Both the position numbers and the translations under genes were made by a program. From positions 868,001-932,000 of the forward strand of contig NZ_CP100445.1 in assembly GCF_024227435.1 (NCBI RefSeq): a stretch of 64,000 bases of DNA, given 5' to 3'. This DNA is from Natrinema caseinilyticum (lineage in GTDB: Archaea; Halobacteriota; Halobacteria; Halobacteriales; Natrialbaceae). Below are positions 8,730-17,930 of the stretch, piece by piece (the first letter of the stretch is position 1; each line of letters begins with the position of its first letter). Below the pieces are notes generated by a model, which was given only the letters and a program-made list of their open reading frames with translations, searched no databases and was not told the origin of the DNA.

Positions 8730-10415
8730 ATGATCCAGTTTCCGCCATTCGTTCTTCCGTACTTCGGGTCCGGACTCGTCACGGCCGCGGTGGCGGGATA
8801 TGCGTATCGGGACCTGCAAAGACGCGATGGTGATGAGACGGTCCTGTCACTTACGGTCGTGATGCTATCGGCGACGGTGTGGATTCTGTCGCGGTCGTTT
8901 CAGTATCTCGTCACCGACGAGACGTCGAAAGTCGTCTTCGCGACGGTCGTCTGGTTCGGCTGGGGTGGCGCTGTGATGGGCCTCCTGTTTTTCGCGCTGT
9001 CCTACACCGGTCGAGCCGACGTCCTCACACGTCGTACCGTGGGGACACTACTGCTGCCGATCGTGGGCGGCCTCCTGTTCGCCGTTACCAACGAGTTCCA
9101 CGGTCTGTTGTGGACCGGCGAATTCCGCCATCAGAACGGACTGTACGTCTACGTCACCGACACCGAGCCTGCGCATCTGGTATCGCTGTTGTACCACAAC
9201 ACCGTCGTCCTCTACAGTGTTTTTCTCCTCGTAAAGTACTCGTTCGATTCGGCCAAACTGTACAGGCGACAGACGATAGCCGTCGTCCTCGGCTCGACAA
9301 CACCGCTGATTCTGGGATCGTTGTATCTTTTCGACGCGATTCCGTTCGTTCCGAGGTTCCTCGATCTCACGCCGATCGGGATCGGTATCGCCGGTCTGTG
9401 TTTCAGCTACGCCATCTTCCGCTATCGGATGCTCGATCTCGTGCCCATCGCACGCCGAACCGCGTGGGACGAGGTGGACGATGCCATCGTGACGATCGAC
9501 GACGACAACCGAGTCCTCGACGCGAACGTAGCCGCCAGGCACCTGTTCACCGCCAACGACTACGTCGGCATACAAGCGACCGCGTTTTTCGATTCCGTGC
9601 CGAACGCGACGCTGGAACGCTACGAAAACACCGCCGAGGCCGAGACCCAACTCGCTGTCCAACTCGACGGCGAGAAACGGTATTTCTCCCTGTCGATTTC
9701 CCCCATCGAACGCGGATCCCGGCGGCGGCGGGGCCGAGTGGTCGTCCTCAGGGATATCACCGGAATCAAACGCCGTGAAGAGGAACTCGACCTGCTCCGA
9801 CAGGTTCAGTCCAGGGTGCTCCGGCACAACATCCGAAACGAACTGACAGCCATCCGCGGCCACGCGAAGCACGTCGCCGACGACGTCGAAGACGAACACG
9901 CCGAACGGCTCCGGACTGCCCTCGACGCCAGCGACGATCTGCTGTCGATCACCCGAAAGACTCGACTGGTGGAGGACGTCGTCGACGGTGACGGAACCCC
10001 CGCCGAGTACGATCTCCGGGACGTCGTCGACGACGCCATCGAGACCATCGGGAACCGATATCCGACGGTAACGTTCGACGTCGACGGACCCGGGTCTCGA
10101 CCGATCGAGGCCGACACCCGACTCGAGATAGTCATCGTGAATCTCCTCGAGAACGCCGCAGAGCACAACGATTCGACCGATCCCCGCGTTTCGGTTCGGC
10201 TCACGGACGACGACCCCACGCTCACCATCGCGGACAACGGACCGGGCATTCCGGAGTACGAACTGGCCGTCCTCGAAGACGAACGTGAAACGTCACTCGA
10301 ACACGGCAGCGGGATCGGCCTCTGGCTGGTCACGTGGATCGTCGACCGCTCGAGTGCGACCCTGGAATTTCACACGAGCCCAGACGGCACCGAAGCGGTC
10401 CTTCGGTTCGGCTGA
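8730..10415 (+). CDS. membrane sensor histidine kinase (7TM-PAS-HisKA-HATPase)
   Basis: 561 residues from ATG at 8730 (a GTG at 8676 would add 18). Residues 1 to about 225 form seven hydrophobic segments of the N-terminal 7TM histidine kinase type, starting PFVLPYFGSGLVTAAVAGYA. A PAS domain follows (about 235-345, DDAIVTIDDDNRVLDAN). The phosphoacceptor is His366 in VLRHNIRNELTAIRGHA, a typical haloarchaeal H box. The ATPase domain shows the N box NLLENAAEHN (about 470), DNGPGIP (about 500) and GSGIGLWLV (about 526). All catalytic motifs are intact. It probably senses a membrane or small-molecule signal and phosphorylates an unlinked regulator, as no response regulator is adjacent. It sits between dnaJ and dnaK on the opposite strand. 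Confidence 0.9.
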   Translation: MIQFPPFVLPYFGSGLVTAAVAGYAYRDLQRRDGDETVLSLTVVMLSATVWILSRSFQYLVTDETSKVVFATVVWFGWGGAVMGLLFFALSYTGRADVLTRRTVGTLLLPIVGGLLFAVTNEFHGLLWTGEFRHQNGLYVYVTDTEPAHLVSLLYHNTVVLYSVFLLVKYSFDSAKLYRRQTIAVVLGSTTPLILGSLYLFDAIPFVPRFLDLTPIGIGIAGLCFSYAIFRYRMLDLVPIARRTAWDEVDDAIVTIDDDNRVLDANVAARHLFTANDYVGIQATAFFDSVPNATLERYENTAEAETQLAVQLDGEKRYFSLSISPIERGSRRRRGRVVVLRDITGIKRREEELDLLRQVQSRVLRHNIRNELTAIRGHAKHVADDVEDEHAERLRTALDASDDLLSITRKTRLVEDVVDGDGTPAEYDLRDVVDDAIETIGNRYPTVTFDVDGPGSRPIEADTRLEIVIVNLLENAAEHNDSTDPRVSVRLTDDDPTLTIADNGPGIPEYELAVLEDERETSLEHGSGIGLWLVTWIVDRSSATLEFHTSPDGTEAVLRFG

Positions 10416-10710
10416 ACGGACTCCGGACGACTCGACTGACCCGACGCGTCGGCCTCTCCTTTCTCGTCCGACCACGAGCGGTGCCCTGTGTCCGATCCAC
10501 GTCGATCGACCGCCGGACCGGCCCGGGGAACCTTCGTCGGCCAAATCGACGTCCGAAGCCGGGGGATCCTCCGCCGCGACGCACGGATATCCGACGTCGT
10601 GACTCGGGCGATACAGACAGCGCGAAAATTGCGGTGAATCGCTCGGAGACGGCTTCGAGTGGCCGTTCGCTGATCGAACCGATCGCACTCGAAACGGCGA
10701 TTGAGTCGAC

Positions 10711-12672
10711 TTACTGCTCGTCTTCTTCGTCCTCGTCGAAGTCGACGTCCTCGAAGTCGGCGTCGACGAACTCCTCGCCCTCTCCCCCGGCCGCACCGGC
10801 ACCGGCATCGGGACCTGGGTTCGGACCGCCGCCCATCCCGTCGGGGCCCGCGCCCGCAGCGCCGCCGGCCGCACCGCCCGCACCCGCAGCGCCGCCTGCT
10901 GCACCGCCCGCACCCGCAGCGCCGGCTTGCTGCTGGTAGATCTGCTTTCCGATCTCCTGTAGTTCCTCGCTCAGGTTCTCCGTCGCCGCCTCGATGTCCT
11001 CGGCGTCGGCATCGCCGTCGTCGACCGTCTCCTCCAGGTCTTCGATTGCCGCCTCGATGTCGGCGCGGAGGTCGTCGTCGACCTGCTCGTCGTTTTCCTC
11101 GAGCAGCGTTTCGGCGCGCTGAATCGTGGCCTCGGCCGTGTTTCTGGCCTCGATACGCTGGCGCTTTTGCTGATCTTCCTCGGCGTGTTTCTCGGCCTCG
11201 CGCTGCATCTTCTCGATCTCGGCGTCGGAGAGGCCCGCGCCGCCCTCGATCGTGATCTCCTCGGTAGTCCCGCTGCCTTTGTCCTCCGCGGAAACGTTCA
11301 CGATGCCGTTTTCGTCGATCGAGAAGGTGACCTCGATCTGTGGCGTTCCCGCCGGGGCCGGTGGGATGCCGGTCAGGTGGAACTCGCCGAGCAGTTCGTT
11401 CTCCGCGGCGAGTTCGCGTTCACCCTGGAAGACCCGAACCTGAACGGTCGTCTGGTTGTCCGCCGCGGTAGTGAAGATCTTCGACTCTTCGGTCGGGATC
11501 GTCGTGTTCTTCTCGATGAGTCGCTCGAAGAGACCGCCCTTGACCTCGATCCCGAGCGAGAGCGGCGTCACGTCGAGCAGGACGATGTCGTCGACCTCCC
11601 CGCCCAGGACGCCACCCTGAATCGCCGCACCCAGCGCGACGGCCTCGTCGGGGTTGACGTTCTTCTGGGGTTCCCTGCCGGTCAGTTCCTCGACCTTCTG
11701 GGCGACCTGGGGCATCCGCGTCGAACCGCCGACGAGCAGCACCTCGTCGATATCGTCCTTCTCGTAGCCGGCGTCCTCGAGCGCCTGTTCGGTCGGCTCG
11801 ACGGTCCGGTCGATCAGATCCTGTGTCAGCGACTCGAACTTCGCGCGAGTGAGCGACTCCTCTAAGTGGATCGGACCGTCGTCGGTCGCGGTGATGAACG
11901 GAAGGTTGATCTCGGTTTCCTTGCGCGAAGAGAGTTCGATCTTGGCCTCTTCGGCGGCGTCCTTGAGTCGCTGGAGGGCCTGGCGGTCCTCACGGAGATC
12001 GATTCCGTGTTCGTCCTCGAACCCGTCCGCGAGCCAATCGATGATGGCGCCGTCCCAGTCGTCGCCACCGAGGTCGTTGTCGCCGTTAGTCGCCACGACC
12101 TCGTAGACGCCGCCACCGAGGTCGAGAATGGAAACGTCGAACGTGCCACCACCGAGGTCGTAAACGAGGACGGTCTGATCTTGGTCGTCCTCGAGGCCGT
12201 AGGCCATCGACGCGGCGGTCGGTTCGTTGATGATGCGTTCGACCTCGAAGCCGGCGATCTCGCCGGCGTCTTTGGTCGCCTGGCGCTGTCGGTCGGAGAA
12301 ATACGCAGGGACCGTGATGACGGCTTTCTCGATTTCGTCACCCAGGTAATCCTCGGCGTCGCGTTTGATCTTCTGGAGGATCATCGCCGAGATCTGTTCG
12401 GGCGTGTATTCCTCGTCGTCGATTTCGACGGTGTAGTCCTCCTCGCCGATGTGGCGCTTGATCGAGGAAATCGTCTTTTCCGGGTTCTGAATCGCCTGGT
12501 TCTTCGCCGGTTTGCCGACGAGTCGTTCGTCGTCGTCGGTAAAGGCGACGACCGAGGGCGTCGTTCGTTCGCCTTCGGAGTTGACGATGATTTCCGGATC
12601 GCCGCCTTCCATCACCGCGAACGCACTGTTCGTCGTTCCGAGGTCGATTCCGAGAATCTTGTTGCTCGCCAT
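10711..12672 (-). CDS. dnaK: molecular chaperone DnaK (Hsp70)
   Basis: 653 residues. The ATPase domain begins [20 protein letters not shown] (phosphate 1 motif), with [14 protein letters not shown] near residue 170 and [13 protein letters not shown] near 310. The substrate-binding domain (about 360-600) follows, and the tail is a Gly/Ala-rich stretch with GAAGG-type repeats ending in a very acidic DEDEEDEQ terminus, as is usual in haloarchaea. It folds proteins in the cytoplasm with DnaJ and GrpE. ATG at 12672 is supported by a TATA element about 30 bases upstream. It lies downstream of grpE on the same strand with a 355-base gap to the first grpE stop (243 to the stop in the shifted frame). 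Confidence 0.98.
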   Translation of the reverse strand: MASNKILGIDLGTTNSAFAVMEGGDPEIIVNSEGERTTPSVVAFTDDDERLVGKPAKNQAIQNPEKTISSIKRHIGEEDYTVEIDDEEYTPEQISAMILQKIKRDAEDYLGDEIEKAVITVPAYFSDRQRQATKDAGEIAGFEVERIINEPTAASMAYGLEDDQDQTVLVYDLGGGTFDVSILDLGGGVYEVVATNGDNDLGGDDWDGAIIDWLADGFEDEHGIDLREDRQALQRLKDAAEEAKIELSSRKETEINLPFITATDDGPIHLEESLTRAKFESLTQDLIDRTVEPTEQALEDAGYEKDDIDEVLLVGGSTRMPQVAQKVEELTGREPQKNVNPDEAVALGAAIQGGVLGGEVDDIVLLDVTPLSLGIEVKGGLFERLIEKNTTIPTEESKIFTTAADNQTTVQVRVFQGERELAAENELLGEFHLTGIPPAPAGTPQIEVTFSIDENGIVNVSAEDKGSGTTEEITIEGGAGLSDAEIEKMQREAEKHAEEDQQKRQRIEARNTAEATIQRAETLLEENDEQVDDDLRADIEAAIEDLEETVDDGDADAEDIEAATENLSEELQEIGKQIYQQQAGAAGAGGAAGGAAGAGGAAGGAAGAGPDGMGGGPNPGPDAGAGAAGGEGEEFVDADFEDVDFDEDEEDEQ

Positions 12673-12697
12673 CGTGGAGGGGTATTGTGCGCACTTT

Positions 12698-12706
12698 GTT
12701 TTAAAG
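12698..12706 (-). promoter_or_regulatory. TATA element for dnaK
   Basis: Minus strand reads CCTTTAAAAC here, centred about 30 bases before the dnaK ATG, so the transcript would have a very short leader or none. An 8-base palindrome GTGCGCAC lies between the TATA element and the start. Confidence 0.55.
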
Positions 12707-13027
12707 GTTACTAGGATCGATCAAGAACCGAATTAAATGCCGCTCGAGGTGCCAAAACCCGTGAATTTCGCACTTTCCGTTCGATAAAAACGAGTGAGGA
12801 ATCCGCCGATCGGCGGTTCACCTGTTGGTGGATCGACGGTCCAAGAATCGCCCGACGAGAACCGAGTACAGGACAGAGAATTCCGTTCGGGGAAGACGTC
12901 CCCGCGAACGCTCCCTCAGTCGTCGGCGTCGTCGGCGGACGCCTCCTCCCCGTCGTCGCTCGCAACTTCGCCGCCGAGTTCGATCGCCCCGTCGGCCGCT
13001 TCGGAGTCGTCTTCGTGACCCTCCTCG

Positions 13028-14104
13028 TCACCCCCTTTTTTTCCCGCCGTCTCCCGTCGGTTCCGTCGGTTCGGACTCGTCGACGGCATCGTCACCCTCG
13101 ACCGACGCGTCGGTTTCGGCGGCTCCGTCGGCGCCGGCGGCTTCGGCTTGTGCGTCCTCCTCGAGGTCGCCGTTCGAAACGGTCACCTGTGCGTTCTGAA
13201 TGACCTTGTCGCCCATCTCGTAGCCGGGGGTGTAGACGTCCGCGACGGTCCCCTCCGGCAGGGCGCTCTCGACTCGCATCATGACTTCGTGGCGCTGCGG
13301 GTCGGTCTCGACCCCCGGATCGGGGTCGATCTCGGAGACGTTCTCGTCCTCGAGAATGCGATCGAACTCGCGGAGCGTCATCTCGACGCCCTGCTGAAGG
13401 CTCTCCGCGTCACCGCTTTCTTCTTCGAGGGCGCGTTTCAAGTTGTCGCGGACGCCGATCAGCCGACCGACGAGGTCCTCGGTGGCACGGTCTTTGATCT
13501 GCTGTTGGCGTTTTTTCGCTCGTTTCTTGTAGTTCTGAAAGTCGGCTTGCTTGCGCTTCAGGCGGCTCTGTAACTCCTCGACCTCCGATTCGTATTCATC
13601 GAGTCGCTCGTCGCGCTCGGCTAAGGCCTGTTCGTACTCCTCCAGTTCGTCCTGTAACTCGCCGATCGTCTCCGCCTGGGACTCGATGCGCTCCTCGAGA
13701 TCCTCGAGTTCCTCGCGCTGGTGTTTGACGGTGCCGTTCAGCGAGCGCGCCTCCTCCACGATCGAGTTGACCTTGTGTGCGAGTTTGTCGTCGTACTCGG
13801 TGACTCGGTCGAGGACCCGCTGGACGTCGTCACTCGTCTCAGGTGCCTGCCCGGTCGAACCGCCGTCGTCGTCGGCTGTCGGACCGGTCTCGGGCGCGGC
13901 TCCGCTGTTGTCGTCGGCAGGTTCTGCACTCGAGTCGGCGCCCGTCGCCGCGGGCTCCGAGTCGGAGTCGCTCGAGTCCGGAGTCGGTTCCGATTCCTCG
14001 TCCATCGACTCCTCGGGAGGTACGTCAGCCGTCTCGCCGTCGTCGGATTCCTCCGCTGACGGGACACCCTGGGCGGACGCGTTCGTTCCCTCGTCTTCGC
14101 TCAT
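13028..14104 (-). CDS. grpE: nucleotide exchange factor GrpE, apparent frameshift near C-terminus
   Basis: 358 residues to the first stop. The N-terminal about 110 residues are acidic and disordered, followed by a long coiled coil (about 125-215) and the GrpE dimer/beta region with GVRDNLKRAL, GVEMTLREFDRIL and GTVADVYTPGYEMGDKVI. GrpE releases ADP from DnaK. ATG at 14104 lies 25 bases below a TATA-like element. The frame ends at 13028 just after a run of seven A and five G on the minus strand; removing one base lets the frame continue for about 37 more strongly acidic codons to a stop at 12916 (GDEEGHEDDSEAADGAIEL and onward). The true gene probably ends at 12916, with a frameshift, a sequencing indel or slippage at the run. 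Confidence 0.9.
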   Translation of the reverse strand: MSEDEGTNASAQGVPSAEESDDGETADVPPEESMDEESEPTPDSSDSDSEPAATGADSSAEPADDNSGAAPETGPTADDDGGSTGQAPETSDDVQRVLDRVTEYDDKLAHKVNSIVEEARSLNGTVKHQREELEDLEERIESQAETIGELQDELEEYEQALAERDERLDEYESEVEELQSRLKRKQADFQNYKKRAKKRQQQIKDRATEDLVGRLIGVRDNLKRALEEESGDAESLQQGVEMTLREFDRILEDENVSEIDPDPGVETDPQRHEVMMRVESALPEGTVADVYTPGYEMGDKVIQNAQVTVSNGDLEEDAQAEAAGADGAAETDASVEGDDAVDESEPTEPTGDGGKKRG

Positions 14105-14123
14105 GTGGGGGTCAACGAACAGC

Positions 14124-14135
14124 GATAATAAAAGG
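14124..14135 (-). promoter_or_regulatory. TATA element for grpE
   Basis: Minus strand reads CCTTTTATTATC, centred about 25 bases before the grpE ATG, the spacing expected of a leaderless haloarchaeal transcript. Confidence 0.55.
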
Positions 14136-14266
14136 GTTGAGGTCCGGGGGTGTCGCGGAGGGATCGATCGGTCGGGACGGACACATCGAACCCTCGGCGG
14201 AACGGAACCCGAACGGAGGCGGTGGAACCGTCGTCGAGGGCCGGAATACGATCGCCGGATCCGACC

Positions 14267-14276
14267 GGTATATGTA
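14267..14276 (+). promoter_or_regulatory. TATA element for the XPB-type helicase gene
   Basis: GGTATATGTA is centred 28 bases before the GTG at 14299. The spacing supports a leaderless mRNA and the choice of that GTG as start. Confidence 0.55.
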
Positions 14277-14298
14277 CGTCCTGAACTGAATGTGACCC

Positions 14299-15756
14299 GT
14301 GACACCGGCGTTACCCGACGGCTCGAGCGCGGTCGAACTCCGGTACCAAGACGGGACGATCCGGATCGACGGCCTCGCGGAATCGTCAGTTTCCCCGTCC
14401 GCGATTCGGACCGCGGTTCCCGACCTCGAGGCCGATTCGCGAACCGGCGGCTGGCGCGCCCCCGCAATGTGTTATGCCGACCTGCGGGCCGCCCTCGACG
14501 ACCTAGACGCTGCGATCGACGACCGAGTCCTCGACCTCGCGTCCGTTCCAGACCTGCAATCCGCCTACGAACTCCGCGACTATCAGGCGACGGCACTCGA
14601 GGCCTGGCTCGAAACCGATCGCTGGCTCGATTGCACCGGTCCGGGGTCGGTCCGCCGAGCGCCCGCCGGCGTCCTCGAACTCCCGACTGGCAGCGGCAAG
14701 ACGGTCATCGCGCTGTCGGCGATCGAACGGCTCGCCGTGCCGACGCTCGTCGTGGTTCCAACGATCGATCTGCTCGAGCAGTGGGAAGGCGAACTCGAAC
14801 GCGAATTCGGCCGGCCGATCGGCCGCTTCGGCGGGGGCGAACAGCGACTCGAGCCGATCACCGTCTCGACGTACGATTCGGCCTATCTGAAAGCGGATTC
14901 GGTCGGCGACCGGTTCGCGTGCGTGGTCTTCGACGAGGTTCACCATCTGGGTGCCGAGGGCTACCGCGACATCGCACGACTGCTCGCCGCCCCTGCGCGC
15001 CTGGGCGTGACCGCGACCTTCGAACGACCCGACGGCGAACACGACGCGGTCGAGGAGATCGTCGGTCCGCTGGTCCACCGCGTCGACGTGGAGACGTTGG
15101 CCGGCGATCACCTGGCCGAGTACGATATCAAACGACTCGAGGTCTCGCTCTCCCCCGCCGAGCGCGAGGAGTACGAGCGAAAACAGGACGTGTTCACGAG
15201 CTACCTGGCGAAGTCGAACATCGACATGCGCAGCGGGTCGGACTACCAGGCCCTCGTCAAGCGATCGGGGAACGATCCAGAGGCGCGCGAGGCGTTGCTC
15301 GCTCGCCAGCGCGCACGCGAAGTAATGCTCGGAAGCGAGGCCAAACTCGAGGCGCTCGCCGAGATCTTGGACGACCACCGCGGCGACCGAGTCATCATCT
15401 TTACGGCCCACAACGACCTTGCGTACGACGTTAGCGAGCGGTTCTTGATTCCGACGATCACCCACCAGACGGACGCCGTCGTCGCGGACGGGCGGACGGA
15501 ACGCGACTACGTTCTGGACGCCTTCCGAGACGGCGAGTACACGAGGCTCGTCACGACGAACGTGCTCAACGAGGGCATCGACGTTCCGGAGGCCAGCGTC
15601 GGCGTCGTCCTTTCGGGGACGGGGAGCGAGCGCGAATTCAGGCAGCGCCTCGGTCGGATCCTTCGCCCGAACGCGGACGGCGGCCGTGCAACGCTCTACG
15701 AGATCGTCTCCTCGGATACCGGTGAAGAGCGGATCGCGAATCGACGTCGTGAGTGA
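14299..15756 (+). CDS. XPB/Rad25-type DNA repair helicase
   Basis: 485 residues, GTG start. An N-terminal damage-recognition-like region (1-95) leads into YELRDYQATALEAWL (Q-like motif), Walker A LPTGSGKT near residue 133, DExH box FDEVHHLGAEGY near 212, and the second RecA domain with VIIFTAHNDLAYDVSERFL, VLNEGIDVPEAS and motif VI EFREFRQRLGRILRP-type QRLGRILRP near 455. This is the archaeal XPB fold, a 3'-5' helicase of nucleotide excision repair-like processing. The nuclease partner Bax1 (DUF790) is encoded 550 bases downstream on the same strand. Substrates are double-stranded DNA junctions or bubbles in the family. Confidence 0.9.
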   Translation: MTPALPDGSSAVELRYQDGTIRIDGLAESSVSPSAIRTAVPDLEADSRTGGWRAPAMCYADLRAALDDLDAAIDDRVLDLASVPDLQSAYELRDYQATALEAWLETDRWLDCTGPGSVRRAPAGVLELPTGSGKTVIALSAIERLAVPTLVVVPTIDLLEQWEGELEREFGRPIGRFGGGEQRLEPITVSTYDSAYLKADSVGDRFACVVFDEVHHLGAEGYRDIARLLAAPARLGVTATFERPDGEHDAVEEIVGPLVHRVDVETLAGDHLAEYDIKRLEVSLSPAEREEYERKQDVFTSYLAKSNIDMRSGSDYQALVKRSGNDPEAREALLARQRAREVMLGSEAKLEALAEILDDHRGDRVIIFTAHNDLAYDVSERFLIPTITHQTDAVVADGRTERDYVLDAFRDGEYTRLVTTNVLNEGIDVPEASVGVVLSGTGSEREFRQRLGRILRPNADGGRATLYEIVSSDTGEERIANRRRE

Positions 15757-15934
15757 CCGCCGGGTGTCCCAGTCGGCCGTCGCTGACCGTCGACGTGGCT
15801 GTCCGGTTCGGCAGGGACGATGTCGAGGACCGTCTCACAGGGAGCAGTCGCCGCCGGTATCGAGACCGGTCTCCCCGGAGAGCGGCCGCTGCCACTCTCG
15901 GGTGCGTTCGTTCGGCTCTCGGCCCTGAGGTCGC

Positions 15935-16144
15935 TCAGTTCGAAACCGGCTTCGTCCCAGTCCCTTCGTGGGAACACGCGAGGTGCCGTGCGACTTCTGC
16001 GTGCGAGTGATTCCCGACGAGATGGTCCTCGAGCGTCCGATCCAGTTCCAGTACGTCCCTGCAGATCGGACATTCGACCGGTGGGGTGAACGCCATTCCT
16101 TCTTCGTCGTCCGCCCGTCCGAGGGAAAGCGATACAGCATGCAT
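15935..16144 (-). CDS. small C2H2-type zinc-finger protein
   Basis: 69 residues (53 if the second ATG, at 16096, is used). The core CPICRDVLELD followed by HLVGNH gives a C-x2-C-x12-H-x4-H finger of the type found in many very small haloarchaeal proteins; a second His/Cys-rich stretch HLACSHEG follows. It could bind DNA, RNA or protein. It lies on the opposite strand between the XPB helicase and the Bax1 nuclease genes, so it is transcribed against both. Start not certain. Confidence 0.6.
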   Translation of the reverse strand: MHAVSLSLGRADDEEGMAFTPPVECPICRDVLELDRTLEDHLVGNHSHAEVARHLACSHEGTGTKPVSN

Positions 16145-16303
16145 GTGCCCGCCGATCGGTCGTCTCGCGGTGACGATAGCCGCCCCCTAGGTCGAACCGG
16201 TCTCGGCCGCTCGAGTGTCCCGCTCGGGAACGCGCACGCGCCGGAGATCCCAGCACGTCACCGTCCGGGTGACTTTTGACGCTCCCACGCCGACTTCAGG
16301 GAG

Positions 16304-17884
16304 ATGCTGACGAAGGACCTGCTGCGCATCTCGCGGGCCGGCGGCGGGTACCACCCCCAGTTCGCCGGCCGCGAAAAGCGACCGCTCGCGGCCCGCGTTA
16401 TCGGGACGTACCAGGGTCACGTCGGTGAGGCGCGCGCGAACCTGGAGGAGGCGCTGACGGCCCTCGAACGCGAGGCCGACGATTTCAAGCTCGTCCGCGG
16501 GCTGGCGGCGCTGCTCGAGCGGGAGGCGACGTTCGAGACGGAGACGGCAATCGAGCCCGAACGGGCGCGCCGAGCCGTGTTCGACGCTGCCGAGGCGGTC
16601 GGCGTCGTCAGCGAAGACGAACGCGCGATGGCGTTCATCCGCGCGAGCGAAGCGCTCGGCGTGTCCGCCGACGACCTCGAGACCGCGCTGTACGCCGACC
16701 TGGAGGAACGCCAGACGTTGACTGCGGTCGACTCGCGGTGGGATCCGTCCGAACTGATCGCCCAGTACAACCTGTCGCTCGCCCAGACGGCGCTGTTCGA
16801 CGCGACCGAACTTCGAGTGCGCTCGAGCGATCCGAAGGCGCTGATTTCGGCGATCAAGCGACTGCGGCTGATGTACGAAATTCACCGGCGTTCGGACCAG
16901 GCCGAAACCGAGGGGACGGGTGGCTCGGAGCGCGAAGTCGTCGTCACGGGACCGACCCACCTCTTCCGCGCGACGCGGCGGTACGGCACCCGTTTCGCGC
17001 GACTGCTGCGAACGGTCGCGGGCGCCCGCGAGTGGCATCTCGAGGCGACGATAGACGATCGCGGCACGGAACGGACGCTCGAGTTGTCCCACGAGGATCC
17101 CGTCGCGGTTCCCGACGCGGAGCCGGTTACTGACGTGACCTTCGACAGCGGCGTCGAAGCCGATTTCGCCGCTCGATTTTCCGGGCTGGACCTCGACTGG
17201 GACCTCGTGCGGGAGCCGGAGCCGCTCGCGACGGGCACGCGCGTGATGATACCAGATTTCGCCTTCGAGTACGATCCAGCGGGTGCGGCCACCGGCGGCG
17301 CTTCGACCCCGTCCGACGGAGCAGCGCGGGAGTTTCGCGTGTATTTCGAAATTATGGGATTCTGGACGCCCGAGTACGTCGCGAAGAAACTCGCCCAGCT
17401 CGCCGACCTCGAGGACGTCGATATGCTGGTCGCCGTCGACGAGTCCCTGGGGGTCGGCGAGGAGATCGCAGCCCGCGACCACAGGGCGATCCCCTATTCG
17501 GGGACGGTACGGGTCAAGGACGTCGCCGACGTCCTCGGGGAGTACGAGCGACAACTGGTGGCCCAGAGCGCGGCCCGACTCCCCGAGGAACTTTGCCCCC
17601 GAGAGGCCGCCATCACGGTGGACGCGCTGGCCGCTCGCCACGGCGTGAGCCCCGACGCCCTCACGGACAAATCGTTCCCCGAACACGAACGGGTCGGTCG
17701 CACGTTGATTCGATCCGCCACCCTCGAGTCGCTCGCCGACGAGGTCGAATCCGGGATGGCGCTTTCGGACGCCCAGGCGATGTTCGACGAACACGACATC
17801 ACCGACTCGAGCGCGATCCTCTCCCGACTGGGCTACCGCGTCGAGTGGGAGGGACTCGCCGGCGGGACGATCGTGGAGCGGTAA
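16304..17884 (+). CDS. DUF790 family nuclease Bax1, XPB partner
   Basis: 526 residues of the DUF790 family: MLTKDLLRISRAGGGYHPQF at the start, then an all-helical region, and a C-terminal PD-(D/E)xK-like nuclease core including MIPDFAFEYDP near residue 318, VYFEIMGFWTPEYVAKKLAQL near 350 and VAVDESL near 385. Bax1 binds archaeal XPB and is a structure-specific nuclease that cuts near bubble edges, so the pair can unwind and incise damaged DNA. The catalytic Asp, Glu and Lys appear present (PDFAF, EIMGFW, AKKLAQ). Same strand as and downstream of the helicase, but separated by about 550 bases that hold an opposing small gene. Confidence 0.88.
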   Translation: MLTKDLLRISRAGGGYHPQFAGREKRPLAARVIGTYQGHVGEARANLEEALTALEREADDFKLVRGLAALLEREATFETETAIEPERARRAVFDAAEAVGVVSEDERAMAFIRASEALGVSADDLETALYADLEERQTLTAVDSRWDPSELIAQYNLSLAQTALFDATELRVRSSDPKALISAIKRLRLMYEIHRRSDQAETEGTGGSEREVVVTGPTHLFRATRRYGTRFARLLRTVAGAREWHLEATIDDRGTERTLELSHEDPVAVPDAEPVTDVTFDSGVEADFAARFSGLDLDWDLVREPEPLATGTRVMIPDFAFEYDPAGAATGGASTPSDGAAREFRVYFEIMGFWTPEYVAKKLAQLADLEDVDMLVAVDESLGVGEEIAARDHRAIPYSGTVRVKDVADVLGEYERQLVAQSAARLPEELCPREAAITVDALAARHGVSPDALTDKSFPEHERVGRTLIRSATLESLADEVESGMALSDAQAMFDEHDITDSSAILSRLGYRVEWEGLAGGTIVER

Positions 17885-17930
17885 CTACCTACCCGAACAC
17901 CTTAGACGTCCCGCCGACGTTGGCCCCGGT

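Noticed and set aside
13028-13045. Minus-one programmed frameshift site like dnaX
   Set aside because: The continuing frame needs a plus-one (one base skipped) shift, so the A-rich heptamer does not act in the classical direction.
13551-15434. 627-codon plus-strand frame across grpE and the helicase gene
   Set aside because: Ser/Arg-rich shadow frame spanning two real genes.
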